A stretch of 64,000 nucleotides of DNA from Pseudodesulfovibrio cashew (GCF_009762795.1 NZ_CP046400.1:2767501-2831500), one strand, 5' to 3'. Shown: positions 51,211-61,362, counted from the first letter of the stretch. Translations and numbers: made by a program. The notes: generated by a model from the letters alone, not told the origin.

Positions 51211-53184
51211 ATGTCACGAATTACAGTTCAGGGTCTCGGCAAGTCCTATGGGGGCGAGGCCGTTTTTGCAGACGTTTCCTTCGAAGTCACGCCGGGCATG
51301 CGTCTTGCCCTGGCCGGTCCCAACGGGTGCGGCAAGAGTACCTTGCTCAAAGTGCTGGCGGGAGACGTGGAGCCTGACGAAGGGCAGGTCTCCGTTTCCG
51401 GTTCGGCGCGGGTCGGGTACGTTGAACAGGAGATGGGCGACGACATCCTTGCGCAGCAGTTGTTGTCCTGGGTCCTTTCCGCGTTGCCGTCCTGGAACGA
51501 GTTCTGGGAGCAGTGGGAACAGGCCGTGGCCGATGGAGACGACGCCCGCATTGAGCGGCTCGCCCACCGGCAGGCCGAGTTCGAGGAACTATACGGCTAC
51601 AACCCGGACCACAAGGCGCGCGCCATTTTGTCAGGACTCGGGTTCGCTGACGGTGACCTGCACAAGAATCTCGGGGAACTCTCCGGCGGTTGGCGTGAGC
51701 GAGCCAAGCTCGCCCGCGTTCTGCTTCAGGGGGCGGATATCCTGCTGCTGGACGAACCTACCAACCACCTTGATCTGGAGGCGGTGGAGTGGCTGGAGGA
51801 GTACCTCCTGTCCTTCCGTGGGGCTCTAGCCTTTGTGGTACATGATCGGATTTTTCTCAACCGCGTGGGAACCCATGTGTTGTTCCTGGGCGGGGGCAAG
51901 CCTGTTCTGCGTAAGGGCTCTTTTGACGAGTATCTGGCCTGGGACGCGGAAAACGCGGACCAGCGGGCCAAGGAAGCGGCCAAGCTCTCGGCGCGCATCG
52001 ACAACGAATACAAGTATATCAACAAGTTTCGCGTCAAGGCGCGCAAGGCTGCTCAGGCCCAGTCCAAGCTCAAGAAGGTGGAGAAGCTGGAGCGGGAGCT
52101 GAGTCAGATCAAGGAGTCGCAGGCCAGTCAGCATAGGGGCAGAAGCCTTAGCTTCCGGTTGCCGGAGCCCAAGCGCGGCGACAAGGTAGCCGTGTCGGTG
52201 GTCGATCTCGAATTTCACTACGAGGGCGGCGGCTCGGTCTGGCCCAAGCTTGATTTTCAGCTTTTCCGAGGCAAGAAGGTGGCTCTGGTCGCGCCCAATG
52301 GCGCGGGTAAGTCGACCCTGCTCAAGCTCATTGTGGGCCGCCTGGAGCCTTCCGCCGGACACACCAAGATCGGCCCAGGAACGGACGTGGGCTATTTCAG
52401 CCAGCACCAGCAGGAAATCCTGAATTTGGATAATTCGGTTCTCGGAGAGATACGACGACTTTCGGACCCCAATCTGACCGAAGAGCAGGTCATGTCCGTC
52501 CTCGGCCTGTTCCTGCTTGGCGAACCCTATTTCGATCGCAAGGTCAAGGGATTGTCCGGTGGCGAGAAATCCCGCCTGTTGCTGGCGACCCTGTTTCTGG
52601 CCCGTTCCAATTTCCTGATTCTCGACGAACCCACCAACCATCTGGACTTCGAAACCCGTGAAGGCCTTATCCGGGCCTTGAAGGATTACGAGGGCACGCT
52701 CCTGTTCGTGGCTCACGACCGGTACCTGCTGGGTGAGGTTGCTGAGGAGGTCTGGGCCCTGGACGAAAATGGAATCACTCCCTATCTGGGCGGATTCAAG
52801 GCATATCGGGAAAAGCTCAAGGAAGAAGAGTGCCTCAGAGAGCAGGCCGAATGTGTCCAGGAGCAGGCCAAGGAAAAGCGCAAGCTCACCAAGGAGGAGA
52901 AGCGCCGTCAGGCCGAGGAACGCAACCGTCTCTACCGCCAACTCAAGCCGTTGAAGAAAGAGTATGAAAAACTTGAAGTTCAGCTTGAAAAAGCGTTGGA
53001 CGAGCAGGCGACAATCGAAGAGAAGATGAATGATCCCGCAAGTTATGAGAAGCCTGAAGAGGCGCTCAAACTCAACGCCTCCTACAAGGACGTTTCAGAC
53101 TGGGCCGAGGAACTCATGCTCAAGATGAGCGAGATCGAGGAGCGCATGGAGGTCGTCACGGCCGAGGTGGGGGAAATCGAGTGA
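51211..53184 (+). CDS. ABC-F family ATPase
   Basis: Two nucleotide-binding domains: Walker A GPNGCGKSTLL with LSGGWRERAKLARVLLQ and LLLDEPTNHLD, and APNGAGKSTLL with LSGGEKSRLLLATLFLA and LILDEPTNHLD. No membrane domain, and a C-terminal coiled coil (KEEKRRQAEERNRLYRQLKP), as in Uup. About 657 aa from ATG 51211; the frame is open to 50776 but has no support. It likely works on the ribosome. The NUDIX gene overlaps its stop by four bases (GTGA). Confidence 0.9.
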   Translation: MSRITVQGLGKSYGGEAVFADVSFEVTPGMRLALAGPNGCGKSTLLKVLAGDVEPDEGQVSVSGSARVGYVEQEMGDDILAQQLLSWVLSALPSWNEFWEQWEQAVADGDDARIERLAHRQAEFEELYGYNPDHKARAILSGLGFADGDLHKNLGELSGGWRERAKLARVLLQGADILLLDEPTNHLDLEAVEWLEEYLLSFRGALAFVVHDRIFLNRVGTHVLFLGGGKPVLRKGSFDEYLAWDAENADQRAKEAAKLSARIDNEYKYINKFRVKARKAAQAQSKLKKVEKLERELSQIKESQASQHRGRSLSFRLPEPKRGDKVAVSVVDLEFHYEGGGSVWPKLDFQLFRGKKVALVAPNGAGKSTLLKLIVGRLEPSAGHTKIGPGTDVGYFSQHQQEILNLDNSVLGEIRRLSDPNLTEEQVMSVLGLFLLGEPYFDRKVKGLSGGEKSRLLLATLFLARSNFLILDEPTNHLDFETREGLIRALKDYEGTLLFVAHDRYLLGEVAEEVWALDENGITPYLGGFKAYREKLKEEECLREQAECVQEQAKEKRKLTKEEKRRQAEERNRLYRQLKPLKKEYEKLEVQLEKALDEQATIEEKMNDPASYEKPEEALKLNASYKDVSDWAEELMLKMSEIEERMEVVTAEVGEIE

Positions 53185-53567
53185 AGCCGACTATTCATGT
53201 GGTTGCGGGCATCATCTGGCAGGATGGGCGTTACCTGGCGGTGGAGCGTCCGGAAGGCTTTCCCATGGCCGGATGGTGGGAGTTCCCAGGCGGCAAGATC
53301 GAACTGGGCGAGTCCCAAGAGGACGCGTTGGTCCGCGAACTGCGTGAGGAGTTGGACATTACGGCCACGGAGCTCTCTTTCTGGCGGGAACTCGAACACG
53401 AGTACGACCGGTATTTCGTACGGCTGTATTTCTTTCATGTCACCGGCTTCGACGGCGAGTTGAAGTGCCTGGAAAATCAGCGCATGGAGTGGGTCGATCC
53501 GGGCGAACCGCCTGTCCTTGAGTTCCTTCCGGCGGACGTCGCCGTGGTCGAAGCCCTTCACTCCTGA
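53181..53567 (+). CDS. NUDIX hydrolase (MutT-like)
   Basis: 128 aa with the NUDIX box GGKIELGESQEDALVRELREEL. The layout resembles 8-oxo-dGTP diphosphatase MutT. GTG start overlaps the ABC-F stop, so it is translationally coupled. Confidence 0.88.
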   Translation: MKPTIHVVAGIIWQDGRYLAVERPEGFPMAGWWEFPGGKIELGESQEDALVRELREELDITATELSFWRELEHEYDRYFVRLYFFHVTGFDGELKCLENQRMEWVDPGEPPVLEFLPADVAVVEALHS

Positions 53568-53667
53568 TCTTTCTTCGGTCTGAAAGGATTTCCCGGCATT
53601 TCTCCATTGAAGGTTGCGCCAAGAAAGCGTATGTAATTTCTCTTTCCCGCATCCCGGCGGGACAAGG

Positions 53668-54570
53668 ATGAACATCGCCAACCGCAAGGAGTGTGCATTG
53701 CACGTCTGTGATTTGATCGAAGAACACTCTCCGTTTATTTCACTGGAATTCTTTCCGCCCAAGGAGAAGGAAGCGTGGTCGGGCTTTTTCGAGGTCGTTG
53801 AAAAGGTCAAGGCGCTTAATCCCCTGTTCGCTTCGGTGACCTACGGAGCGGGTGGCGGAACCCAGGACAACACGCTTGAGATCGCCTCGCGCATCAAGAA
53901 GGATCATGGCATCGAGCCGGTTACCCACTTGACCAGCGTGGGGGCGTCCTCCGAGAAGCTTGATGGCTTTCTGAAGAGCCTGCGCGAGGCGGACATCCAG
54001 AACGTCCTTGCCTTGCGCGGCGACGCGCCCCAGGGGGTGAAGGATTTCGATTTCGCCACCCAGGAGTTTCAGCACGCCACCGACGTCATCGAGTTCATCC
54101 GCACGCGATACCCGGAAATCTGCGTGGGCGGGGCCGCCTATCCGGAGCCCCACCCCGAGTCTCCCTCCATTCAGTCGGACCTGGAAATGGTCCGCCTCAA
54201 GGTGGAGAAGGGGGCACGTTTTCTGGTCACCCAGCTCTTCTTCGACAACCGCATGTACTTCGACTACATCGAACGGCTGAAGGAATTGGGTGCGGATGTG
54301 CCTGTCATCCCCGGGGTGCTCCCCATTATGAGTCTGCGCTCGGCCAAGTTCATCCTCGGCCTCTGCGGTGCGGCCATACCCGGTAAATTTTTGAGCGCGC
54401 TGGAAAAGGCGCATGTGGAGGGCGGAGACGAAGCCGTGTATGAACTCGGCATCGCCTACGCTACCAAACAGGCCCAGGAGCTCATAGACGGCGGCGCGCC
54501 CGGCGTGCACCTCTATACGCTCAACCGGGCCGAAGCAGTGTTGGAAATCGGAAAGAATTTAAAGATATGA
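53668..54570 (+). CDS. metF: 5,10-methylenetetrahydrofolate reductase
   Basis: Reduces methylene-THF to methyl-THF for methionine synthesis. ISLEFFPPKEKEAW at the N-terminus, then SVTYGAGGGTQDNTLEIA, LALRGDAPQG and RFLVTQLFFDNRMYFDYIE. 300 aa from ATG 53668 (AAGG precedes it). Followed by asd. In a sulfate reducer it could also serve the reductive acetyl-CoA branch. Confidence 0.93.
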   Translation: MNIANRKECALHVCDLIEEHSPFISLEFFPPKEKEAWSGFFEVVEKVKALNPLFASVTYGAGGGTQDNTLEIASRIKKDHGIEPVTHLTSVGASSEKLDGFLKSLREADIQNVLALRGDAPQGVKDFDFATQEFQHATDVIEFIRTRYPEICVGGAAYPEPHPESPSIQSDLEMVRLKVEKGARFLVTQLFFDNRMYFDYIERLKELGADVPVIPGVLPIMSLRSAKFILGLCGAAIPGKFLSALEKAHVEGGDEAVYELGIAYATKQAQELIDGGAPGVHLYTLNRAEAVLEIGKNLKI

Positions 54571-54586
54571 GGTTTTGGAGAGAGTT

Positions 54587-55612
54587 ATGAGCAAGAATCC
54601 TGTCGTTGCCGTCTGCGGCGCCACCGGCGCCGTGGGCCGTGAAATGTTGAAGGTCCTCGAACAGCGGGACTTCCCGTACAGCGAAATCATCCCTATGGCT
54701 TCCTACCGCAGCGCCGGTAAGAAGGTCCCGTTCAAGGGTGAGGAGCTGACCGTTGTCGAGCTGACCGAGAATTCTTTCGAAGGTGTGGACCTGGCCCTGT
54801 TTTCCGCTGGCGGCTCCACTTCGGAGAAGTTCGCCCCCATCGCGGCCAAGTCCGGTTGCGTCGTGGTCGACAACTCCTCGGCCTGGCGTATGAACGACGA
54901 GTGTCCGCTGGTGGTCCCCGAGGTCAATCCGCATGACCTGGACTGGCACAAGGGCATCATTGCCAACCCCAACTGTTCCACCATCCAGATGATGGTCGCT
55001 CTCAAGCCCATCCATGACGAGGCCAAGATCAAGCGCGTGGTGGTCTCCACCTACCAGGCCGTTTCCGGCACCGGCCAGAAGGCCATTGAGGAACTGGAGA
55101 ACCAGGTCCGCCGCCTGATGTCCGGTCAGCCCGTGGTCGCGGATGTTTACCCGCACCAGATCGCCTTCAACTGTCTGCCCCAGATCGACGTGTTCATGGA
55201 TAATGGTTACACCAAGGAAGAGATGAAGATGGTCAACGAGACCGTCAAGATCATGGGCGATCCGTCCATCAAGGTCACCGCCACCTGCGTGCGCGTGCCG
55301 GTCTTCTACGGCCACAGTGAGTCCATCAACATTGAGACCGAGGAAAAGCTGAGTGCCGATGACGTGCGTTCCCTGCTGTCCAAGGCCCCCGGCATCATCG
55401 TCGAGGACTATCCCGAAAAGAAGGCCTACCCCATGGCCATCAATGCAGCAGGTGAAGACGCCACCTACGTGGGTCGTATCCGCGAGGACGAAACCATCGC
55501 CAACGGCATCAACATGTGGATCGTTTCCGACAATATCCGCAAGGGCGCGGCCCTCAATACCGTCCAGATCGCCGAGACTCTCATTGAGCGTGACCTGGTT
55601 CGGGTGCCTTAA
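54587..55612 (+). CDS. asd: aspartate-semialdehyde dehydrogenase
   Basis: Makes aspartate semialdehyde for lysine, threonine and methionine synthesis. VCGATGAVGREML is the NADP-binding loop and the active-site Cys is in NPNCSTIQMM. 341 aa from ATG 54587, with AGAG just upstream. Lies between metF and a class IV aminotransferase. Confidence 0.95.
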   Translation: MSKNPVVAVCGATGAVGREMLKVLEQRDFPYSEIIPMASYRSAGKKVPFKGEELTVVELTENSFEGVDLALFSAGGSTSEKFAPIAAKSGCVVVDNSSAWRMNDECPLVVPEVNPHDLDWHKGIIANPNCSTIQMMVALKPIHDEAKIKRVVVSTYQAVSGTGQKAIEELENQVRRLMSGQPVVADVYPHQIAFNCLPQIDVFMDNGYTKEEMKMVNETVKIMGDPSIKVTATCVRVPVFYGHSESINIETEEKLSADDVRSLLSKAPGIIVEDYPEKKAYPMAINAAGEDATYVGRIREDETIANGINMWIVSDNIRKGAALNTVQIAETLIERDLVRVP

Positions 55613-55623
55613 AGGACTTTATA

Positions 55624-56565
55624 ATGGTCAAAGTCGCTGACAGGCAGGCCTATCTCGACGCCATGCTCGCCGCTCAAAGGCCGGGCATCGCCGAGATTCA
55701 GGCCTTTTACGAGCATCGCGTGGGCATGATCTGCACGGACCCCTCCGTGATGCTTATGCCGTGGGACGATCATCTGGTCCACCGCGGCGACGGCGTGTTC
55801 GAGGCCATGAAGTTCGTGGAGGGCAGGTTGTACCAGCTTGATCCTCACCTCGAACGCATGAAGCGTTCCTCCTCGGCCATCTACCTGGAGCCGCCGTGCT
55901 CCTGGGAAGAGATTCGAGAGCTGATCCTGGAGGTCTGCCGCGCCGGAGGAAAGGACACGGGCATGTTGCGCGTGTTCCTCGGACGCGGGCCCGGCGGATT
56001 CGGCGTGTTTCCTTCCGAATGCCCTGAATCGAGCCTGTATATCGTGGCGGGCAACCTGCATGTGCCGAAGGAGTCTGTCTACGAGAAGGGGGCTACGGCC
56101 TTCAAGACGTCCATTCCGGCCAAGCAGTCCTATCTTGCGACCATCAAGTCCATCGACTACCTGCCCAATGTGCTCATGAAGCGCGAGGCGCTGGAAAAGG
56201 GCTACGACTATCCGTTCTGTTTCGACAAGAACGAGTATCTGGCCGAAGGCGCCACGGAAAACGTGTGCATCGTCAACCGTGAGGGCAAGCTGGTCATTCC
56301 GGAGTCCACCAACGCCCTGGCAGGGACGACCCTGCTGCGGGCCGTGGATCTGCTCAAGGGCGATTTATCCGTGATCTTCCGAGGTATCACCAAGGAGGAT
56401 ATCCTGGAGGCCCGCGAGGTGATCATTGTGGGCACTACCGGGGACGCCATTCCGGTGGTCCGCTTTAACGGCAAGCCGATTCACGACGTGCAGCCCGGCC
56501 CGGTGGCCAAGCGCATTCGTGCGCTGCTCAGGCAGGACCTGCTGGAGAACGGCACTCCGCTCTAG
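55624..56565 (+). CDS. class IV aminotransferase (IlvE/D-amino-acid type)
   Basis: PLP fold-type IV enzyme: VHRGDGVFEAMKFVEGRLYQ, then the PLP-Lys region ATIKSIDYLPNVLMKREALE and ECLAEG-like YLAEGATENVCIV. 313 aa. Likely a branched-chain aminotransferase given the leu genes nearby, although D-amino-acid aminotransferase or aminodeoxychorismate lyase activity cannot be excluded. Confidence 0.85.
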   Translation: MVKVADRQAYLDAMLAAQRPGIAEIQAFYEHRVGMICTDPSVMLMPWDDHLVHRGDGVFEAMKFVEGRLYQLDPHLERMKRSSSAIYLEPPCSWEEIRELILEVCRAGGKDTGMLRVFLGRGPGGFGVFPSECPESSLYIVAGNLHVPKESVYEKGATAFKTSIPAKQSYLATIKSIDYLPNVLMKREALEKGYDYPFCFDKNEYLAEGATENVCIVNREGKLVIPESTNALAGTTLLRAVDLLKGDLSVIFRGITKEDILEAREVIIVGTTGDAIPVVRFNGKPIHDVQPGPVAKRIRALLRQDLLENGTPL

Positions 56566-56591
56566 TTTGATAAGGGAAAGTGAAATCAATG

Positions 56592-56622
56592 AGGGCCGCC
56601 TTTGGGCGGCCTTCTTTTTTTT
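56592..56622. terminator. rho-independent terminator
   Basis: AGGGCCGCC-TTT-GGGCGGCCTT followed by an uninterrupted T-run after the aminotransferase gene. It reaches the 3' end of the convergent GT2 gene. Confidence 0.85.
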
Positions 56623-57526
56623 ACCGGCTGGCCTGGATAGTGTGGGGTTCCAGATCGAACTGCCGGATGGCCTTCCGGGTCAGGACGTCCGTGCCCATTT
56701 GCTGCATGTGGTATTCATGCATCATGCGGGTCACTTCCATAGCCGTGGGGATGACCATGAAGCTGTAGGCATGTGCCCAGGAGTCGCCGCGCAGATAGGC
56801 GAGAGCCCACTTGACCGTATGGATGTGAAAGCAGGACTGGTTGTTGATGACGATCATCGCCTTGCAGCGGCCGTCCTCGGCACGTTCACGGAAAGACACC
56901 TTGGCATGTTCGCAGGAAGACAGAGGATAGTCCACGTGCAGGAAACCGGCCCCGGCGCCTGCGGCCTGAATCCAGAGATCCCAGTCGCGGTATACCGTGT
57001 TGTCCCGGAAACCGACCGTCGCGTCGAATGTTTCTCGACGCATCATGACGGCGGGGCCGAGGATGTTTCTTGAATGGAGCAGGCCGTCGTCAAAGTCGGG
57101 CAACTGAACCATACCGGGCCGGATGGACTTGTCGTGCTTCGGCGCCAGACGGATGTAGTCGGCGTACATAACGTCCGCCTCGGCCCGGTCCTCAAACACG
57201 GAGATCGCGGTTGTCAGGTACTTCGGGTCCAGCCGATAGTCCGGACGAAGGAAGGCGAGCAGGCTGCCATGGCTTTCCTCCACGGCCCTGTTGCGGGCCG
57301 AGGCCGGAGTGGCGTCTGCGTCCACCCGGAGCAGGGTGACGTTGTCCATGCCGGTAATGGCAGACCAAAGAGATTCGGAAGAAGCTGAGTGGACGTCTCC
57401 ACCTGCCACGATTACCTCGGTGCGTTCCAGTCCGGTGGACTGGCGGGCAACCGATTGCAGCAGGCGCGGCAGGCTCGGGTTTGCTTCCAGGTCGGAAACG
57501 ATGATGGAGACGTAATGCTTGGTCAT
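56621..57526 (-). CDS. family 2 glycosyltransferase-like protein
   Basis: GT-A-type N-terminus (VSIIVSDLEANPSLPRLLQS, EVIVAGGDVHSASSE), ATPASARNRAVEESHGSLLAF with a degenerate DxD position (RPDYRLD), and MRRETFDATVGFRD-YRDWDLWI. 301 aa. The typical DxD has become PDY, so activity is uncertain. It lies alone between terminators; the 266 bases upstream to the SulP gene hold no gene. Confidence 0.75.
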   Translation of the reverse strand: MTKHYVSIIVSDLEANPSLPRLLQSVARQSTGLERTEVIVAGGDVHSASSESLWSAITGMDNVTLLRVDADATPASARNRAVEESHGSLLAFLRPDYRLDPKYLTTAISVFEDRAEADVMYADYIRLAPKHDKSIRPGMVQLPDFDDGLLHSRNILGPAVMMRRETFDATVGFRDNTVYRDWDLWIQAAGAGAGFLHVDYPLSSCEHAKVSFRERAEDGRCKAMIVINNQSCFHIHTVKWALAYLRGDSWAHAYSFMVIPTAMEVTRMMHEYHMQQMGTDVLTRKAIRQFDLEPHTIQASR

Positions 57527-57792
57527 TGTCCTCTGCCCTTCCGTGGGTAAGCGTCAATGCATAAGCGGGACCGGGGACGATCCGTGTACCCATTTATCCT
57601 CACTCGTGCTTTTTTTATCGGCGCGATATGCGATTACTTTAGGGCTCGGATGATATTTTTTTGAAAAAAATTTGCTGGTACGGATTGGGCTCCCGGCTTG
57701 CGCGGGTGCCGCCCTTCACGTATGTATGGTAAAAGTATCAAATAGGTTATGCCTTCGGGCGGGTCGATTTACAATCCATTTGGTGGTGCAGC

Positions 57793-60489
57793 GTGGCAAT
57801 TTTCAAGTGTGACTCCTGCGGGTACGAGCGTGAAGTTCCTGACAAGTTGAAAGGGAAAAAGGCCAAATGCCCTCATTGCGGTCAGGGGGTGAATATTGTC
57901 GCCGGTTCGACCGTTTCGGTGGCAAACGTTGCTGATTTTTCAGGGGAAGCGCTCGGCGGGATGCCGGAAGAGGGTGCACGCATGGAGAGCACGAACCCGG
58001 CGGAGCCGGAAACCGACAGGGGCAGTCAGGAGGATGTTCTCTGCCCTGAGTGTGGTGCGGTCATGGAGGGCGGTTTCGGGGAGTCGGTATGTTCCGAGTG
58101 CGGCCATGAACTCGTGCGCAAGGAAGACTTGAAGGAGTTGGATGAAGCCGATGTGGATGTTGAGGATCTGGCCCGACACAGGCCCCCGGAGGTCTGGGAC
58201 CCCGAATTCGAGGCCGGGCCCGAGAGCCTCTCGGCGTTGGAATCAGGGGATGGTTCCTCCCGCGCAACCGGATTCTTCGGCGCGAGCCTGTTCCAAAATC
58301 TTTTTGCGGGTGTGATCTCGGGCGGCCTTGCTTTCTTTTTCGCCGTGGCCATGGCCATGCTGGCCACCGCCCAGTCGGGTATGCATCAGTTCCTGCCTTT
58401 CGTCCTTTCGGCGACCCTGGCGGCCATGGCCGTGGGCAGCGCCTTCTACTCGCTGCAAAGCCGCATTCCCTTTGGCCTGGCCGGGAGCGGCACCGTGGTC
58501 ACCGCCATGATGTTTTTCTTCCTGGGAGCTGTTTACAGAAACATGGCAGGGCGTTTCGAACCCGATATTATCCTGTCGACGTTGGTTGCGGCCATTGTGC
58601 TCAGTTCCGTTGTCGTCGGCGTGGGTTTGTGGCTCATCGGGATCCTGCGGGCCGGCAAGCTGATCCGTTATGTTCCGGTTCAGATCATCGGCGGCGTCAT
58701 CGGCGGTATAGGCATCTATGTGTTGGCCGGCGCCTTCGACTGGATGGGGGGCCTGGGGCTGCACTGGGGGAACCTTCTCTCAACAGCTCAGGAATGTATC
58801 GAAGGCCCCCTGTCGGGAGGCTGTCTACTGAACATGGTGCCGAGTCTGGTCTTCGGCTTGCTCCTGTTCTTCGGGCTTTCCCGATGCAAGAACTCCCTTT
58901 TTCTCTTTTGCCTTCTGCTGGTGGCCTGTGCTGCCGGATACGGCGTCTCTTTTTGGGGAACGGGCCAGGCTGACGGTCCTTTTTCCACCTCTGTGGCCGA
59001 TCTAGCAAGTGGCGTCCCCCTGTATTCACTGGATGTGTTGAAGATGGGGCTGGGGGATGTGCAGTGGGATATCATCCGTGCGCACGGACTGTATCTCGGT
59101 GCATTGGGATGCATTGCCGCCCTGACAGGCATGTACCGTGTGACCAAGCTGGAGCTGGTGCTGGGCGGCGAGGTGGATTTCAGCAGGGAACTCCGGGCCT
59201 TGGGAGTGGTCAATGTCCTTTCCGGGCTTTGCGGAGGCATGCCTGCCGGAATATCCTTCGGTCGGAGTGCCGGAGCCAAAGCCATCGGTGGAAGCGGTCC
59301 GTTTGCCGGAGTCGTTGCCGGTCTGGTTGTCCTGACAGGTCTTTATTTTGCCAACACCGTCATGTTGTTCATTCCCCGTTTCGTGCCTGAAGGGATGTTG
59401 GTCTTCGCGGGGTTGGCGTTGGTACGCGGGTGGATGTTCAAGGCGCGCACGGCCTTTACCCGGCGGAACGACCTCTGGATGCTTTGGGTGACCTTTTTCG
59501 CTACCGTAGTTTTTGGTCTGCTTATTGGTACGGGCTTCGGAGTGGCCCTGGCCCTGATGGTCACGGTTCGTCGGTCAAGCAAGGGCGGTCCGGTGCGTAA
59601 CGTCCTTTCCGGCGTCGCTCATCGCTCAAGTGTGGACAGGGCTTCCACACAGCAGCGGGTCCTGAGAGAATATGGGGATCACATCCATATCCTCCGGCTT
59701 CATGGATTTCTGTTCCTGGGCTCGATGGAAGAGCTGCTTTTGGCGATAAGGCAACGTCTTGATGACAGGAGCCTTTTGCCTGTGGAATACCTGGTCCTGG
59801 ATTTCAAGATGGTTACCGGCCTGGCGTCGGCTACGGAAATAGGCTTCAGGAAACTTAATCGTCTGGCGGAAGAGTACAGTTTTGAACCGATTATCGCCAG
59901 CGCCCCGTTGGAGTTGGAGCAGCACCTGGAACAGGCCGGCTTTCTCGGTGGCGAGGAGGACGCGTTCAAGGTGTTCTACAATTTGGAGTACGCCATGGAG
60001 TGGTGTGAGAACCGGGTGCTGGATGCCGAAGGGTTCCTGGACATGCATGAGATGGCACTGCCTGATCTGCTTATGCCCGTGTTTCCCGAGCCCAAGTATA
60101 TTCCCGCGTTGATGAAGGTGCTCAAACGGGTGACTTTCAAAAAGGGGGAGACCGTTTTCGCCCAGGGAGATGTCTCGGACGCCATGTATTTCGTGGAGTC
60201 TGGCAAGCTGGACGTGGAATTGTCGGTGGAGGGCGGCCGGGTCATCAGGCTCAAAAAGGTCGGTCCTGGTGCCGTTGTCGGCGAAATGGGCATCTACACT
60301 GCAGCGCCTCGGTCGGCCACGGTGCGTGCAACGGAAAAGTGCGTACTCTACCTGATGACTCTGGACAAACTGGAGGCCGTGGAGAAACGAGCTCCCATGC
60401 TGGTTACGGCCATCCACCGTTTCATGATCAACCTACTTGCCGAGCGGTTGGCCGAGGCCAACTTCAAAGTCCACAAACTGATGGGCTGA
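57793..60489 (+). CDS. zinc-ribbon / SulP / STAS / cyclic-nucleotide-binding fusion transporter
   Basis: 898 aa. Two zinc ribbons come first: C6-x2-C9 with C26-x2-C29, and C84-x2-C87 with C100-x2-C103. An acidic linker leads into a SulP (SLC26) anion transporter core of 10 or more segments (about 165-610), including ITALTGMYRVTKL-like LGCIAALTGMYRVTK. A STAS domain (about 623-735: HILRLHGFLFLGSM, LVLDFKMVTGLASA) and a cyclic-nucleotide-binding domain (about 772-875: GETVFAQGDVSDAMYF, GEMGIYTAAPRSATV) complete it. GTG start. SulP-STAS-CNB proteins are known; the N-terminal zinc ribbons are unusual. Likely a regulated inner-membrane anion carrier. Confidence 0.85.
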   Translation: MAIFKCDSCGYEREVPDKLKGKKAKCPHCGQGVNIVAGSTVSVANVADFSGEALGGMPEEGARMESTNPAEPETDRGSQEDVLCPECGAVMEGGFGESVCSECGHELVRKEDLKELDEADVDVEDLARHRPPEVWDPEFEAGPESLSALESGDGSSRATGFFGASLFQNLFAGVISGGLAFFFAVAMAMLATAQSGMHQFLPFVLSATLAAMAVGSAFYSLQSRIPFGLAGSGTVVTAMMFFFLGAVYRNMAGRFEPDIILSTLVAAIVLSSVVVGVGLWLIGILRAGKLIRYVPVQIIGGVIGGIGIYVLAGAFDWMGGLGLHWGNLLSTAQECIEGPLSGGCLLNMVPSLVFGLLLFFGLSRCKNSLFLFCLLLVACAAGYGVSFWGTGQADGPFSTSVADLASGVPLYSLDVLKMGLGDVQWDIIRAHGLYLGALGCIAALTGMYRVTKLELVLGGEVDFSRELRALGVVNVLSGLCGGMPAGISFGRSAGAKAIGGSGPFAGVVAGLVVLTGLYFANTVMLFIPRFVPEGMLVFAGLALVRGWMFKARTAFTRRNDLWMLWVTFFATVVFGLLIGTGFGVALALMVTVRRSSKGGPVRNVLSGVAHRSSVDRASTQQRVLREYGDHIHILRLHGFLFLGSMEELLLAIRQRLDDRSLLPVEYLVLDFKMVTGLASATEIGFRKLNRLAEEYSFEPIIASAPLELEQHLEQAGFLGGEEDAFKVFYNLEYAMEWCENRVLDAEGFLDMHEMALPDLLMPVFPEPKYIPALMKVLKRVTFKKGETVFAQGDVSDAMYFVESGKLDVELSVEGGRVIRLKKVGPGAVVGEMGIYTAAPRSATVRATEKCVLYLMTLDKLEAVEKRAPMLVTAIHRFMINLLAERLAEANFKVHKLMG

Positions 60490-60492
60490 CGT

Positions 60493-61362
60493 TTAGCTGT
60501 CTTTTTCCTGATTAATATATTCCTTGAGCGCATCCTTCCAATGGCGCGGGGTTTCTCCCGTGGTTTGGATGAATCGCGTCAGGTCGAGGACAGAGTAGGC
60601 GGGGCGCACTGCCGGAGTCGGGTACCCACTGGTGGGAATCGGTTCCACTGTGCAGGGAAGTCCGGCCAGGCGCACCGCTTCGCTGGCCAGGTCGAACCAG
60701 GTGGCGGTTCCTGAGTTGGCCAGGTGGAAGATGCCCGTGGCATCCTTTTCCAGCAGCTTGATTGAGTTGGCGGCAACGTCCGGTGTATAGGAGGGCGAAC
60801 CGGTTTGGTCGTCGACTACCTTGAGAGTGTTTCTCTCCGTGGCCAGCGTGATGATCTTCTTCACAAAATTCATTTTATCCGGGCCGAACAGCCAGGACGT
60901 GCGGATAATTAAAGTGCCGTCGTAGCCGAGGGCGATAAGGTTCTTTTCTCCTTCCGCCTTGCTGATGCCGTAGACGGAGAACGCGCCAGGATTGTCGTAG
61001 ACCGTGTATGGCGTGGTGCGATTGCCGCTGAAGACGAAGTCCGTGGAATAGTGGAGAAAGGGTATGCCTCTCCTGGCAGCTGCGGCCGCAAGCAACGGCG
61101 GTGCTGTGGCATTGAGGGCAAAGGCGACTTCTTCCTGTTCCTCGGCAAGGTCCACCTGAGTGTATGCGGCGGCATTGATCAGCACATCCGGATCGATCTT
61201 GTTCAAGACCCGCTCCACGCTTCCGGGGTCGACAATGTCGCAGTCCTTGCTTGAAAGCGGTTTCGGCTTGGCCTTGGCAGCCGTGAGCGCCTTTACCAGT
61301 GCCTGCCCGAGCAATCCGGTCTTTCCTCCTAGAACGGCGATAGTTTTACCTCGCAATTCCAT
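60493..61362 (-). CDS. rmlD: dTDP-4-dehydrorhamnose reductase
   Basis: Last step of dTDP-L-rhamnose synthesis. GGKTGLLGQALVKAL is the NADPH-binding loop, HYSTDFVFSG follows, and YGISKAEGE holds the catalytic YxxxK. 289 aa. Start overlaps the rmlB stop by one base. Confidence 0.93.
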   Translation of the reverse strand: MELRGKTIAVLGGKTGLLGQALVKALTAAKAKPKPLSSKDCDIVDPGSVERVLNKIDPDVLINAAAYTQVDLAEEQEEVAFALNATAPPLLAAAAARRGIPFLHYSTDFVFSGNRTTPYTVYDNPGAFSVYGISKAEGEKNLIALGYDGTLIIRTSWLFGPDKMNFVKKIITLATERNTLKVVDDQTGSPSYTPDVAANSIKLLEKDATGIFHLANSGTATWFDLASEAVRLAGLPCTVEPIPTSGYPTPAVRPAYSVLDLTRFIQTTGETPRHWKDALKEYINQEKDS

